DNA of 64,000 bases from Cupriavidus necator A5-1 (lineage in GTDB: Bacteria; Pseudomonadota; Gammaproteobacteria; Burkholderiales; Burkholderiaceae), in contig NZ_JQLI01000001.1 in the NCBI RefSeq assembly GCF_000744095.1, positions 2,418,001-2,482,000 on the forward strand. The letters run 5' to 3'. Under the pieces are notes generated by a model that did no database searches, was not told where the DNA came from, and saw nothing but the letters and a program-made list of their open reading frames with translations. The stretch's first letter is position 1. Each line of letters opens with the position of its first letter. Shown piece by piece: positions 15,721-25,037 of this stretch. A program made the position numbers and the translations under genes.

Positions 15721-15946
15721 ATGACGGCACCCACCATTCCTGTCCAGCCGACGCGCTTCGGCGCTGGAACAGGCGGACTTCCAGCGACTGGAACACGCAG
15801 GCTACCTAAAAGGCCTTTTACAACCTTTTAAAGGTAAGGGGAGTCTGGAGGCCTGGGCCAGCCAGTGCCTGGCGCTGCGCGACAGCTTGATCGTTCCCGC
15901 GCCACCCGCGTCGCTACCCCTTGCGCTCACCACCGATACTGTATAA
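15721..15946 (+). pseudogene. Frameshifted fragment of a DUF3158-family ICE gene
   Basis: ATG 15721 starts MTAPTIPVQPTRFGA; after a one-base slip near 15764 the coding sense continues in another frame as LEQADFQRLEHAGYLKGLLQ, then PFKGKGSLEAWASQCLALRD, ending at a TAA at 15944-15946. This resembles the start of DUF3158 proteins, which follow PFL_4669 genes in conjugative elements. The stop codon lies inside the LexA box of the next operon, so the fragment abuts the SOS cassette directly. Family call is from memory. Confidence 0.6.
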
Positions 15947-15954
15947 ATATACAG
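15939..15954. promoter_or_regulatory. LexA (SOS) box of the imuA-imuB-dnaE2 operon
   Basis: The sequence CTGTATAAATATACAG is a perfect CTGT-N8-ACAG palindrome with an AT-rich core, matching the proteobacterial LexA consensus. It lies 52 bp upstream of the imuA start codon. This is the expected control for the mutagenesis cassette: repressed by LexA and induced by DNA damage. Confidence 0.93.
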
Positions 15955-16006
15955 GTATCATAAACATCCTAAATCCTCGCCAACTGGCGAGCGATGCCAA
16001 TTTCAC

Positions 16007-16885
16007 ATGACTGCGCAATCCGCAGCCCTCCCTACGACGGCGGAGAGAGTTCTTTTCCCTGCGCCCACGCCAGCCGAGGTCCCGGCCACGCGCCAGCAGG
16101 CGCTGTCGGCGCTCGAGCAGCGCTATCCCGGACTCTGGCGGGCCGGCCAGCTGGGCCGTGCCGGCAGCGAGTCGGTATGCCCGACCGGGTATGACGCGCT
16201 GTCGGAGGAGCTGCCCGGCGGCGGCTGGCCGGCGGGCGGGCTGACCGAACTGCTGACCATGCAGGGCGGGGCGGGCGAGCTGCGCCTGCTGCTGCCGGCG
16301 CTGCGCACGCTGGCCGGCGCAGGGCGCCGCATCGCGCTGGTGGCGCCGCCGTACCTGCCCAATGCGATGGGGCTGGCGGCGGCCGGGCTGCCGGCGCGCC
16401 AGCTCTACTGGGTGCGCCCACCCGCCGGCACCGCCAAGGCCGCGCAGGCCGACATGCTGTGGGCGGCCGAGCAGGTGCTGCGCAGCCAGGCCTTCGGCGG
16501 CGTGCTGGTATGGCTGCCCACGGCCCGGCCCGAGGCACTGCGCCGGCTGCAGGTGCTGGCGCAGGGCGGCGACGCGGTGGTCTGGGCGCTGCGCCCGGCC
16601 GCGGCGCTGCGCGAATCATCGCCGGCGGTGCTGCGGCTGCTGCTGGCGCCGCAGCCCGGCAATATGCTGTCGATCACCTTCCACAAGCGGCGCGGGCCTG
16701 TGCGGGATACCCCGCTGCTGGTGCGCCTGGACGGGATGGAAGCGGCCACGCGCACCGCCGCCTGGCCGTCGCCCGTACGGGCGCCTTCGTCTCTCTCGTC
16801 TTCTCAGCCTTCTTCCGATGCCGTACTGGATCGCGGTGCACCTGCCGCGCCTGCCCCTGGACGCACTGCAGCCCACCTGGCCTAA
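16007..16885 (+). CDS. imuA: ImuA, RecA-like/SulA-related component of the SOS mutasome
   Basis: A 292-residue ImuA-type protein. The N-terminal region has QQALSALEQRYPGLWRAGQL and then LSEELPGGGWPAGGLTELLT, the block in which the RecA-like fold begins. The remainder (RIALVAPPYLPNAMGLAAAG, DAVVWALRPAAALRESSPAV) follows the RecA-related core but without a classical Walker A motif. The C-terminal 50 residues are Ser/Pro/Ala-rich. It is the first gene of the damage-inducible cassette and its 3' end overlaps imuB by 68 bp. In other bacteria ImuA supports ImuB-DnaE2 translesion synthesis. Confidence 0.9.
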   Translation: MTAQSAALPTTAERVLFPAPTPAEVPATRQQALSALEQRYPGLWRAGQLGRAGSESVCPTGYDALSEELPGGGWPAGGLTELLTMQGGAGELRLLLPALRTLAGAGRRIALVAPPYLPNAMGLAAAGLPARQLYWVRPPAGTAKAAQADMLWAAEQVLRSQAFGGVLVWLPTARPEALRRLQVLAQGGDAVVWALRPAAALRESSPAVLRLLLAPQPGNMLSITFHKRRGPVRDTPLLVRLDGMEAATRTAAWPSPVRAPSSLSSSQPSSDAVLDRGAPAAPAPGRTAAHLA

Positions 16886-18392
16886 GCCGGCGCCCGCCCC
16901 GGGTCCGTCCTTCGCCACCGGCACGCTGCACCATGCGCTGCCGGTGGCGGTGATGGCGCAGGAGCAGGTGGTGCTGGCCAACGGCCCGGCGCTGCAGCTC
17001 GGCGTGCGCTATGGCATGCGCCGCGGCGGCGTGCAGGCGCTGTCGGCGGATATCGTGCAGCTGGAGCGCGAGCCGAACGCCGAGGCCGAGCTGATGGAGG
17101 CGGTGGCGCTGGCGCTGCTGCGTTTCACGCCGGCCGTGACCTTCGACGAGGAGCCGGAATCGGCCACCGTAATGCTGGACGTCACCGCCAGCCTGCGCCT
17201 GTTCGGCGGCCATCGCACGCTGTGCCGCGCGGTGCGCGCCTGCGTGCGCCAGCTCGGCACCATTGCGCAAGTGGGCTCCGGCCCGACCGCGCACGGTGCC
17301 GCGTGGCTCGCGCGCCAGCCGCTGTGGCGCACGCGGCGCGGCGTGGTGCGGCCCGCGCGCCGGGCGGTGGGCATGGCGCGCCTGCACCGGCTGCTCGACG
17401 ACCTGCCGGTGGAGGCCCTGCATACGCTGGCCGACCCGGCCTGGCTGGACGGCATCGGCTGCCGCACGCTGGGCCAGGTGCGGCGCCTGCCGCGCGCCGG
17501 CCTGACGCGGCGGCTGGGCCCCGCGCTGCTGGCGCGGCTGGACCAGGCCTATGGCGATGCTCCGGTGCGCTTTGCCTGGTATGCGGCGCCGCCCGCGTTT
17601 GCGCAGCGCATGGACCTGCCCGGACGCATCGAATCGGCCGAAGGCGTGCTGGCCGGGGCGCAGCGCCTGTTGCTGGCGCTGGCCGGCTGGCTGGCGGTAC
17701 AGCAGGCTGGCGTCACGCGCTGCGTGCTGGTGCTGGAGCACGAACGCTACCGGCGCGGCGTCGATACCGAGGGTACGCCCGTGCTGGTGGGCCTGGCTCA
17801 GCCCAGCCGCGATCCCGTGCACCTGTCGCGGCTGCTGCGCGAAAAGCTCGACAAGCTCAACTTTCACGCCCCGGTCACGGGCCTGGCGCTGCGGGTGGAG
17901 ACGATGGCCGCCTGCGTGCCGCAAAGCGATGCGCTGTTCCCCGAGCCCGGCGGCACGCCCGAGGATCTTGGCCGCCTGCTCGATACGCTGATGGCCCGCC
18001 TCGGCCGCGACAATGTGCTGCAACCCAGGCCGCTGGCCGACCACCGCCCTGAATGCGCCAACCGCTGGTGCCCGGTCGACGAGGCGCAGCCTGGCGGCAA
18101 GGTCGGCGCGCTGCCCGGCCCGCTGCCGGAGCGCCCGCTGTGGCTGCTGCCGCAACCGTTGCCGCTGCCGGTGCAGCAGCACCGCCCCTGCCACGGCGGG
18201 CCGCTGGCGCTGCTGAGCCGGCCCGAGCGCATCGAGGCCGGCTGGTGGGACGGCGCGCTGGCCACGCGCGACTACTTTATCGCCGAGCGCGCCGACGGCC
18301 TGCGCTGCTGGATCTTCCGCGAGCGCCCGGGTCATGCGGCGCAGGACAATGGCGGCGAATACCGCTGGTTCCTGCATGGGTTGTTCGCATGA
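16818..18392 (+). CDS. imuB: ImuB, catalytically inactive Y-family polymerase homolog
   Basis: A 524-residue protein starting at ATG 16818 (MPYWIAVHLPRLPLDAL) inside the end of imuA. In active Y-family polymerases the first strand carries a catalytic aspartate; here the position reads IAVHLPRL, consistent with the inactive ImuB group. VMLDVTASLRLFGGHRTLCR and IAQVGSGPTAHGAAWLARQP are the palm and fingers blocks, with a little-finger region up to about residue 370. A QPLPLPV segment near residue 450 is a candidate beta-clamp-binding motif. ImuB acts as the hub that links the clamp, ImuA and DnaE2. Its stop overlaps the dnaE2 start (ATGA). Confidence 0.9.
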   Translation: MPYWIAVHLPRLPLDALQPTWPKPAPAPGPSFATGTLHHALPVAVMAQEQVVLANGPALQLGVRYGMRRGGVQALSADIVQLEREPNAEAELMEAVALALLRFTPAVTFDEEPESATVMLDVTASLRLFGGHRTLCRAVRACVRQLGTIAQVGSGPTAHGAAWLARQPLWRTRRGVVRPARRAVGMARLHRLLDDLPVEALHTLADPAWLDGIGCRTLGQVRRLPRAGLTRRLGPALLARLDQAYGDAPVRFAWYAAPPAFAQRMDLPGRIESAEGVLAGAQRLLLALAGWLAVQQAGVTRCVLVLEHERYRRGVDTEGTPVLVGLAQPSRDPVHLSRLLREKLDKLNFHAPVTGLALRVETMAACVPQSDALFPEPGGTPEDLGRLLDTLMARLGRDNVLQPRPLADHRPECANRWCPVDEAQPGGKVGALPGPLPERPLWLLPQPLPLPVQQHRPCHGGPLALLSRPERIEAGWWDGALATRDYFIAERADGLRCWIFRERPGHAAQDNGGEYRWFLHGLFA

Positions 18393-21300
18393 CGGTCCTG
18401 CCATCGCTGCCCGGCTTGCTGCCGGGTTTGCTTCCCTCCTTGCCCGACTATGTCGAGTTGCACTGCATCTCCAACTTCACCTTCCTCACCGGCGCCTCGC
18501 ACCCGGGCGAGCTGATCGAGCGCGCCTTCGAACTGGGCTACCGCGGGCTGGCGCTGACCGATGAATGCTCGGTGGCCGGCACCGCGCGCGCGTATGATGC
18601 GATCGAGACGCTGCGCAAGCGCCTGCGCGATGCGGTGGCGCGCAGCGCGGCACGCGGGGAGGAAGGCGTGGACGATCCACTGCTCGGCAACGATGACGAG
18701 GCCGACGAGGACCACGACGATCCCCACGCGCATGCCAGCCGCCACCAGGGGCTGCAGGCGCTGGCCGCGGCCGCTGAGGCCTTCACGCTGCTGATCGGCA
18801 GCCGCTTCAGCCTGACCCCGGCCGATGGCGCGGAACGCTCGCCGCTGCGGCTGGTGCTGATCGCCCAGCATCGCGACGGCTTCGGCAACCTCAGCGAGCT
18901 GATCACGCTGGGCCGCCGGCGCGCGCCGAAGGGCACCTATCGGCTGCATCCCGAAGACCTGACCACGCCCGCGCCTGGCGAGGCGCACCTGCGTGGCATG
19001 CCCGGGTGCTTGGCGCTGCTGCTGCCCGACTACTGCGTCGATCCCGAGTTGCTGCGCGAACAGGCTGAATGGTGCCGCGAGGTCTTCGGCGACCGCGCCT
19101 GGATCGCGCTGGAACAACTGCAGGGCCATGCCGATGCGCTGCACCGCGCGCGCCTGCAGGCGGTCTCGGCGCAGACGGGCGTGCCGCTCGCGGCAGCCGG
19201 CGCGGTCACCATGCACGTGCGCTCGCGCAAGCCGCTGTCCGATGTGCTGACCGCGATCCGGCTGGGCCAGCCGCTGGCCGAATGCGGCATGGCGCTGGCG
19301 CCCAATGCCGAGCAGCACCTGCGCATGCGCCAGGTGCTGTCGCGCCTGTACCCACACGAGGCGCTGACGCAGACGCTGAAGATCGCCACGCAGTGCGATT
19401 TCTCGCTCGGGATGCTGCGCTATGAATACCCCGAAGAGCTGGTTCCGCCTGGCGAAACGCCGATCTCCTACCTGCGCAAGGAAGTCGAGCGCGGCATGCA
19501 CGAGCGCTTTCCCAACGGCATGCAGCAAGAGTGGAAAGACCAGCTCAAAGAGGAGCTAGCGCTGATCGAGGAAAAGCAGTACGAACCCTTCTTCCTCACC
19601 GTCCACGACATCGTGCGCTTTGCGCGCGCCAACGGCATTCTGTGCCAGGGGCGCGGCTCGGCCGCCAATTCGCTGGTCTGCTTCTGCCTGTACGTGACCG
19701 AGGTCAGTCCCGAGCAAGCCAACCTGCTGTTCGGCCGCTTCCTTTCGCGCGAGCGCGATGAGCCGCCCGATATCGACGTGGACTTCGAGCACCAGCGGCG
19801 CGAGGAAGTCATCCAGTACATCTACGAGAAATACGGCCGCCACCGCGCCGCGCTGGCGGCGTCGCTGATCACCTACCGCTCGCGCAGCGCGCTGCGCGAC
19901 GTGGGCCGCGCACTGGGCATCGATGCCAGCGTGGTCGAGCAGGTGGTCAAGGGTCAGGCATGGTGGGACGGCGGCCCGGGCTTTGTCGACAAGATCGCCC
20001 GCTACGGGCTCGATCCGGATTCGCCGGCAGTGCAGATGTGGGCCGGCCTGACCGCGCAGCTGCGCGGCTTCCCGCGCCACCTGTCACAGCACGTGGGCGG
20101 TTTCGTGATCGCGCGCCACAAGCTGTCGCGGCTAGTGCCGATCGAGAACGCGGCCATGGCCGACCGCAGCGTAATCCAGTGGGACAAGGACGACCTGGAG
20201 TCGCTCGGCCTGCTCAAGGTCGATGTGCTGGCACTGGGCATGCTGTCGGCGATCCGGCGCGCGCTGGAAATGATCCCCAACCCGGATCCCGAACGCGCCG
20301 CGCTGCCGACGCGGATGGAAGACATCCCCAAGGAAGACAAGCAAACCTACGACATGATCTGCAAGGCCGACACCATCGGCGTGTTCCAGATCGAGTCGCG
20401 CGCGCAGCAGTCGATGCTGCCGCGGCTGCAGCCACGCAAATACTACGACCTGGTGGTCGAAGTGGCGATCGTGCGCCCCGGGCCGATCCAGGGCGGCATG
20501 GTGCATCCCTACCTGAAGCGGCGCGAGGCCTTCCGCCGCAGCGGCAAGCCACCGGTCTACTTCAACGCGGTGATCGAGAACGTGCTGGGCCGCACGCTGG
20601 GCGTGCCGATCTTCCAGGAGCAGGTGATGCAGCTGGCCATCGACGCGGCCGGTTTCTCGCCGGGGCAGGCCGACCAGTTGCGCCGCTCGATGGCTGCGTG
20701 GCGGCGGCGTGGCGACCTGCGCCAGCACCAGGATGCCCTGGTGCGCGCGCTGACCGGCAACGGCTATCCGGGGTCCTTTGCGCTGGCGATCTGCAAGCAG
20801 ATCGAGGGGTTTGGCGAGTACGGCTTCCCCGAGAGCCATGCGGCCAGCTTTGCCAAGCTGGTGTATGTCAGTTCCTGGCTCAAGTGCCACCACCCGTCGG
20901 CGTTCCTGTGCGCGCTGCTGAACAGCCAGCCGATGGGGTTCTATTCACCGTCGCAGCTGGTGCAGGACGCGGGCCGGCATGGCGTGCGAGTGCTGCCGGT
21001 GGATGTCACCATGAGCCAGTGGGAGAGCACGCTGGAGCCGGCGGCGGAGGTCGATGTCGCGGACGCACAGGCCCGCACCCGGCCACGCCAGCCGCAGCAC
21101 CCGCTGGTGCGCCTCGGCCTGAGCCGCGTCAAGGGCATGCGGGAAGAGGCCGCGCTGCGCATCGAGGCAGCGCGGGCGCAGCGTCCGTTCGACAGCGTCG
21201 AGGACCTTGCGTTGCGCGCCGAGCTGGACCGGCACGATATCGATGTGCTGGCCGCGTCCGACGCCCTGGCGCCGCTGGCGGGCCACCGCCGCCAGGCCCG

Positions 21301-21814
21301 CTGGCAGGCGCGCGCCGCGGCCAGTCACGCCGCGCATCGCGACCTGCTGTACGAAGCGCCGCCCGCCGAGGACGCGCTGGCACTGCCTGCGCCCCGGCTG
21401 GGTGAAGACGTGGCGGCGGACTACGCCAGCCTGGGCCTGTCGCTCAAGTCGCATCCGCTGGCGCTGCTGCGGCACAAGCTGGCGGCGATGCGCTTTGCCA
21501 CCGCCAGCCAGCTCCAGCGCTGCGCCAACGGCCGCCGCGTGCGCGCCTGCGGCATCGTCACCGTGCGCCAGCGGCCCTCCACGGCCAGCGGCACCATCTT
21601 CGCGACCATCGAGGACGAGACCGGCACTGTCAACCTGATCCTGTGGCCGGACCTGGTCGAGCGCCAGCGCAAGGAGGTGCTGGGTGCCACACTGCTGGGC
21701 GTGGTCGGCACCTGGCAGCGCCAGGGTGACGTGCGCCACCTGGTGGCCAAGGAGCTGGTGGACCTGAGCCCGTTGCTGGGCCGGCTGATGGTGGGGAGCC
21801 GGGACTTCCACTAG
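18389..21814 (+). CDS. dnaE2: Error-prone DNA polymerase III alpha subunit DnaE2 (ImuC)
   Basis: A 1141-residue C-family polymerase of normal DnaE2 length. The N-terminal PHP domain begins YVELHCISNFTFLTGASHPG with LALTDECSVAG following. The polymerase active site shows the catalytic aspartates in PPDIDVDFEH (about residues 459-466), and the helix-hairpin-helix and OB-fold domains follow, ending with LRACGIVT-type OB strands and VNLILWPDLVERQRKEV. The start ATG at 18389 overlaps the imuB stop. It performs damage-induced mutagenic translesion synthesis with ImuA and ImuB under LexA control. An in-frame upstream extension to 18053 lies inside imuB and was rejected. Confidence 0.95.
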   Translation: MTVLPSLPGLLPGLLPSLPDYVELHCISNFTFLTGASHPGELIERAFELGYRGLALTDECSVAGTARAYDAIETLRKRLRDAVARSAARGEEGVDDPLLGNDDEADEDHDDPHAHASRHQGLQALAAAAEAFTLLIGSRFSLTPADGAERSPLRLVLIAQHRDGFGNLSELITLGRRRAPKGTYRLHPEDLTTPAPGEAHLRGMPGCLALLLPDYCVDPELLREQAEWCREVFGDRAWIALEQLQGHADALHRARLQAVSAQTGVPLAAAGAVTMHVRSRKPLSDVLTAIRLGQPLAECGMALAPNAEQHLRMRQVLSRLYPHEALTQTLKIATQCDFSLGMLRYEYPEELVPPGETPISYLRKEVERGMHERFPNGMQQEWKDQLKEELALIEEKQYEPFFLTVHDIVRFARANGILCQGRGSAANSLVCFCLYVTEVSPEQANLLFGRFLSRERDEPPDIDVDFEHQRREEVIQYIYEKYGRHRAALAASLITYRSRSALRDVGRALGIDASVVEQVVKGQAWWDGGPGFVDKIARYGLDPDSPAVQMWAGLTAQLRGFPRHLSQHVGGFVIARHKLSRLVPIENAAMADRSVIQWDKDDLESLGLLKVDVLALGMLSAIRRALEMIPNPDPERAALPTRMEDIPKEDKQTYDMICKADTIGVFQIESRAQQSMLPRLQPRKYYDLVVEVAIVRPGPIQGGMVHPYLKRREAFRRSGKPPVYFNAVIENVLGRTLGVPIFQEQVMQLAIDAAGFSPGQADQLRRSMAAWRRRGDLRQHQDALVRALTGNGYPGSFALAICKQIEGFGEYGFPESHAASFAKLVYVSSWLKCHHPSAFLCALLNSQPMGFYSPSQLVQDAGRHGVRVLPVDVTMSQWESTLEPAAEVDVADAQARTRPRQPQHPLVRLGLSRVKGMREEAALRIEAARAQRPFDSVEDLALRAELDRHDIDVLAASDALAPLAGHRRQARWQARAAASHAAHRDLLYEAPPAEDALALPAPRLGEDVAADYASLGLSLKSHPLALLRHKLAAMRFATASQLQRCANGRRVRACGIVTVRQRPSTASGTIFATIEDETGTVNLILWPDLVERQRKEVLGATLLGVVGTWQRQGDVRHLVAKELVDLSPLLGRLMVGSRDFH

Positions 21815-21819
21815 CGGCG

Positions 21820-21844
21820 CGGGCAGCTGGCAATGGGCTGCCCG
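21820..21844. terminator. Hairpin between convergent dnaE2 and mipA
   Basis: CGGGCAGC and GCTGCCCG form an 8-bp stem around a 9-nt loop in the 37-bp gap between two convergent stop codons. There is no clear T-run on either strand, so it may act as a weak bidirectional terminator or 3'-end stabiliser. Function is inferred from structure and position. Confidence 0.45.
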
Positions 21845-21851
21845 TGCCCCC

Positions 21852-22712
21852 TCAGAATTCGTAGTTGACCGAGAAATCGAACACACCGTTGGTTGTCTTG
21901 CGCGTGATGGGGCTGTTCGCCGCATCGCCGGTGAGCTGGGAAATGGCCACGTCCCACGAGGCAAACCAGTGCTTGGCAAAGTACCAGACGGACGTCACGC
22001 CGAACCCGTACGACTTGATGCCGCCGCGCGCGTGGAACTCGGGCCGTCCCGCGCGGGCCTGTGTGGCACTGACGCCGTACCACGCGTTCATGTAGCGCGA
22101 ATCGGCCAGCGTGATGGTGGGGCCGGCAAACCAGAAGAATTTCTCCGAGCTGCCCGGCAGCGGCATATAGGCGCCGATATCGCCGACCCAGCCGTCGCTG
22201 CCGCCCAGGCTGCGGCGCGCGTCGACGCGCAGCACCAGCGGGAATTCCTTCGACACCGCGTAGTCCGCGAACAGCTTGGCCTCCGGCGCGGGGCTGATAT
22301 TGCCCATGCCGTCCAGGTGCGGCGAGTCTTCCTTCCCGCGCCGTCCGAGGTTGTACGTGAGCGCCACGCCCGCGCGCCAGTTCTTGCCGCGCAGCAGGTT
22401 GACGCCGAGCCCTTCGCCGATCGAGGCGAAGGCCAGGTCGCGGTAGCGGATGTCGATGCTGGGGCCGCCCACGACAATGTATTCGGACGAACCGTCATAG
22501 CGCGGCCGCACCATGGCCGCGCCGCCCAGCCGGACCTGCCAGTCGGGGATCTCGTCCTGGAACAGCTTCTGCAGCGGGATGCCGGCCGAGAACTGCCATT
22601 CGGCCAGCGGCGCCGGGGTCTGCGCGCTGGCCAGGCCCGGGGCCAACATGGCGCCAGCGGCCAGCAGCAGGACAATGCGCGGCGACGGACGCCTGGGGGT
22701 GAACTCGGTCAC
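21852..22712 (-). CDS. mipA: MipA/OmpV-family outer membrane protein
   Basis: A 286-residue protein with a signal peptide (PRIVLLLAAGAMLAPGLASA) and a beta-barrel body of alternating strands ending in phenylalanine (NGVFDFSVNYEF). Family blocks include MVRPRYDGSSEYIVVGGPSI and RAGVALTYNLGRRGKEDSPH, and a YGVSATQA segment late in the barrel. GTG at 22712 is chosen because GGAGG lies five bases upstream and the signal peptide then has normal length; an upstream ATG at 22772 has no such site. MipA proteins have been described as scaffolds for murein enzymes, but many family members are simply porin-like. It may be transcribed with the upstream paoABC genes. Confidence 0.85.
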   Translation of the reverse strand: MTEFTPRRPSPRIVLLLAAGAMLAPGLASAQTPAPLAEWQFSAGIPLQKLFQDEIPDWQVRLGGAAMVRPRYDGSSEYIVVGGPSIDIRYRDLAFASIGEGLGVNLLRGKNWRAGVALTYNLGRRGKEDSPHLDGMGNISPAPEAKLFADYAVSKEFPLVLRVDARRSLGGSDGWVGDIGAYMPLPGSSEKFFWFAGPTITLADSRYMNAWYGVSATQARAGRPEFHARGGIKSYGFGVTSVWYFAKHWFASWDVAISQLTGDAANSPITRKTTNGVFDFSVNYEF

Positions 22713-22823
22713 GGCAGCCTCCACGCCCGCCAGGCGGGCAGTCAGGTTGCGGGCGCGGGGCCCGTGGGCCACATCTTTTCACTGGATGGCCGCTTGCGCA
22801 ACCATCCGACAATCCTGCGCAGA

Positions 22824-25037
22824 TCAGTCCAGCAGCTTGTCCAGCGTGATCGGCAAATCCCGCACGCGCCGGCCGGTGGCGTGGTACACCGCATTGGCGA
22901 TGGCGGCGGCCACGCCGACGATGCCGATTTCGCCGATGCCCTTGGTGCCCAGCGCGTTGATATGCGGATCGTTCTCGTCCACCACGCTGACGTCGATGGT
23001 GCCGATGTCGGCATTGACCGGCACGTGGTACTCGGCCAGGTTGGCGTTGGCGACGCGGCCGGTGGCCAGGTCCAGCTCGCTCTTCTCATGCAGCGCCATG
23101 CCGATGCCCCAGACAATGCCGCCCATCAGCTGGTTGTACGCGGTCTTGCGGTTCAGCAGCCGGCCCACGCCGTAGCTGGCGACGATGCGGTGCACGCGGA
23201 TCTCGCCCAGGTCGGGGTCGACGCGGACCTCGGCGAAGACCGCGCCGAAGGAGTGCATCGAGTATTTCTCCCTTTCTTTTCCGGGTTTGGCGCTGGCTTT
23301 CGCTTCGATCGGCTTGCCGCCTGCGCGGGCGATCGGCGCGGCGATGGGCTCGCGCTGCGCCGGATCGGAACGCCGTTGCAGCCAGCCGTCGGCGATCTCC
23401 ACGTCTTCCGGCGGTGCGCCAGACAGTGGCGAGGCCGGATCCGCCACGGCCTGGCGGATCAGTTGCTTGCGCGCAGTCATGGCCGCGGCCTGCACAGCGG
23501 GTGCGACACTGGCGACCGATTGCGAGCCGCCCGATACCGGGGCTTCGGGGAAGGTGGTGTCGCCCAGTTCGACCTGCACGCGTTCGGGCGGCAGGCCGAG
23601 CGCGTCGGCGGCAACCTGCGTCATGACCGTGTAGGTGCCCGTGCCGAGGTCTTGCGAGCCGGTCCGGACCAGGGCCGTGCCGTCCGGCAGGATGCGCGCC
23701 ATGGCGCTGGCTTCCGAGCGGTAGGCCGGGTAGGTGGCGGTGGCCATGCCCAGGCCCACCAGCTTGCCGTTGGCCTGCATCGAGCGCGGCGCGGGGTTGC
23801 GGCGCGACCAGCCAAAGCGCTCCGCCGCCACGCGGTAGCATTCGCGCAGCGACTTGCTGGAGAACGGCAGCTGCTTTTGCGGATCGGACTCGGCATGGTT
23901 GCGCAGCCGCAGCTCGACCGGATCGATGCCAAGCTGTTCGGCCAGCTCGTCCAGTGCGCATTCCAGCGCAAAGCTGCCGGGCGCCTCGCCCGGCGCGCGC
24001 ATGAAGGTGGTGGTGCCGATATGCAGTTTCGCCAGCCGGTGGCTGGTCTGCCGGCTGGGGCAGGCGTACAGCGAGCGCGTCAGCGCGCCGCAGGACTCGA
24101 GCCATTCCTCGATCATCGAGGTACTGTTGACGACATCGTGGCGCAGCGCCTGCAGGCGGCCATCCTCGCCGGTGGCAGCCACCACGTGCTGCTCGGTGGC
24201 GGGTCGCGCGCCCACCGTGCCGAACATCTGGGTGCGGTCGACCACCAGCTTGACCGGCCGGCCCGCCTCGCGCGCGGCCATCGCCGCCAGCACCACGTGC
24301 GACCACACCGAACCCTTGCAGCCGAAGCCGCCGCCGACAAAGGGACAGATCACGCGCACCTTGTCCACCGGGATGCCAAGCGTGGATGACACCGCCTTGC
24401 GCACGCCGGAGACGTACTGGGTGGCGTCGTACAGCGTCAGCGCGTCGCCGTTCCAGGCGGCGATGGTGGCGTGCGGCTCCATCGGGTTGTGGTGTTCCAT
24501 CGGCGTGGTGTAGACCGCGTCGACGGTGGTGGTGGCGGCGCGCAGCGCGGCGGCGACATCGCCGCGGCGGCTGTCGGCTCCGCCCGCGTCTTCGCCTTGC
24601 GGCTTGCCTGCCTGCGCGCGCGCCTTGCCGAAATCAAGCACGGCATCGTGCGCGCGATAGCTGACCGACAAGCGCGCGGCGGCGGCACGTGCCTGCTCCA
24701 GCGTGTCGGCTACCACCACGGCGATGGGCTGGTTGTTGTAATGCACCGCAGTGTCCTGCAGCAGGTGCATCACGTGGCCGGCGGTGGGCGTGTCGGCGCC
24801 GGCCTTGCCGCCCTTCGGCAGGCGCGGCGCGTTGAACGGCGTCATCACCAGCCGCACGCCGGGCATGCCTTCGCTCGCGGCGGTGTCCATCGCCGTGATC
24901 TCGCCGCTGGGGATGGTGCTGGTGACCATCACCGCATGGACCAGTCCCGGCAGCCGATGGTCGGCGGTGTAGCATGCGCGGCCGGTGACCTTGAGGATGC
25001 CGTCGGTGCGGTCGAGGGGGGCGCCGGTGACGCTCAT
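22824..25037 (-). CDS. paoC: Molybdopterin-binding catalytic subunit of aldehyde oxidase (PaoC-like)
   Basis: A 737-residue subunit of the xanthine dehydrogenase family. The start [19 protein letters not shown] and the substrate-domain block [19 protein letters not shown] are characteristic, as are [34 protein letters not shown] and the near-terminal [18 protein letters not shown] that holds the catalytic glutamate. It binds molybdopterin cytosine dinucleotide and hydroxylates aldehydes with water. The start overlaps the paoB stop by four bases. Family blocks resemble E. coli PaoC more closely than xanthine dehydrogenase proper. Natural substrate, probably aromatic aldehydes, is inferred. Confidence 0.88.
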   Translation of the reverse strand: MSVTGAPLDRTDGILKVTGRACYTADHRLPGLVHAVMVTSTIPSGEITAMDTAASEGMPGVRLVMTPFNAPRLPKGGKAGADTPTAGHVMHLLQDTAVHYNNQPIAVVVADTLEQARAAAARLSVSYRAHDAVLDFGKARAQAGKPQGEDAGGADSRRGDVAAALRAATTTVDAVYTTPMEHHNPMEPHATIAAWNGDALTLYDATQYVSGVRKAVSSTLGIPVDKVRVICPFVGGGFGCKGSVWSHVVLAAMAAREAGRPVKLVVDRTQMFGTVGARPATEQHVVAATGEDGRLQALRHDVVNSTSMIEEWLESCGALTRSLYACPSRQTSHRLAKLHIGTTTFMRAPGEAPGSFALECALDELAEQLGIDPVELRLRNHAESDPQKQLPFSSKSLRECYRVAAERFGWSRRNPAPRSMQANGKLVGLGMATATYPAYRSEASAMARILPDGTALVRTGSQDLGTGTYTVMTQVAADALGLPPERVQVELGDTTFPEAPVSGGSQSVASVAPAVQAAAMTARKQLIRQAVADPASPLSGAPPEDVEIADGWLQRRSDPAQREPIAAPIARAGGKPIEAKASAKPGKEREKYSMHSFGAVFAEVRVDPDLGEIRVHRIVASYGVGRLLNRKTAYNQLMGGIVWGIGMALHEKSELDLATGRVANANLAEYHVPVNADIGTIDVSVVDENDPHINALGTKGIGEIGIVGVAAAIANAVYHATGRRVRDLPITLDKLLD

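Noticed and set aside
21969-24389. A long plus-strand frame opposite mipA and paoC
   Set aside because: Low-complexity Arg/Ala/His/Gln composition and complete overlap with well-supported minus-strand genes mark it as a shadow.
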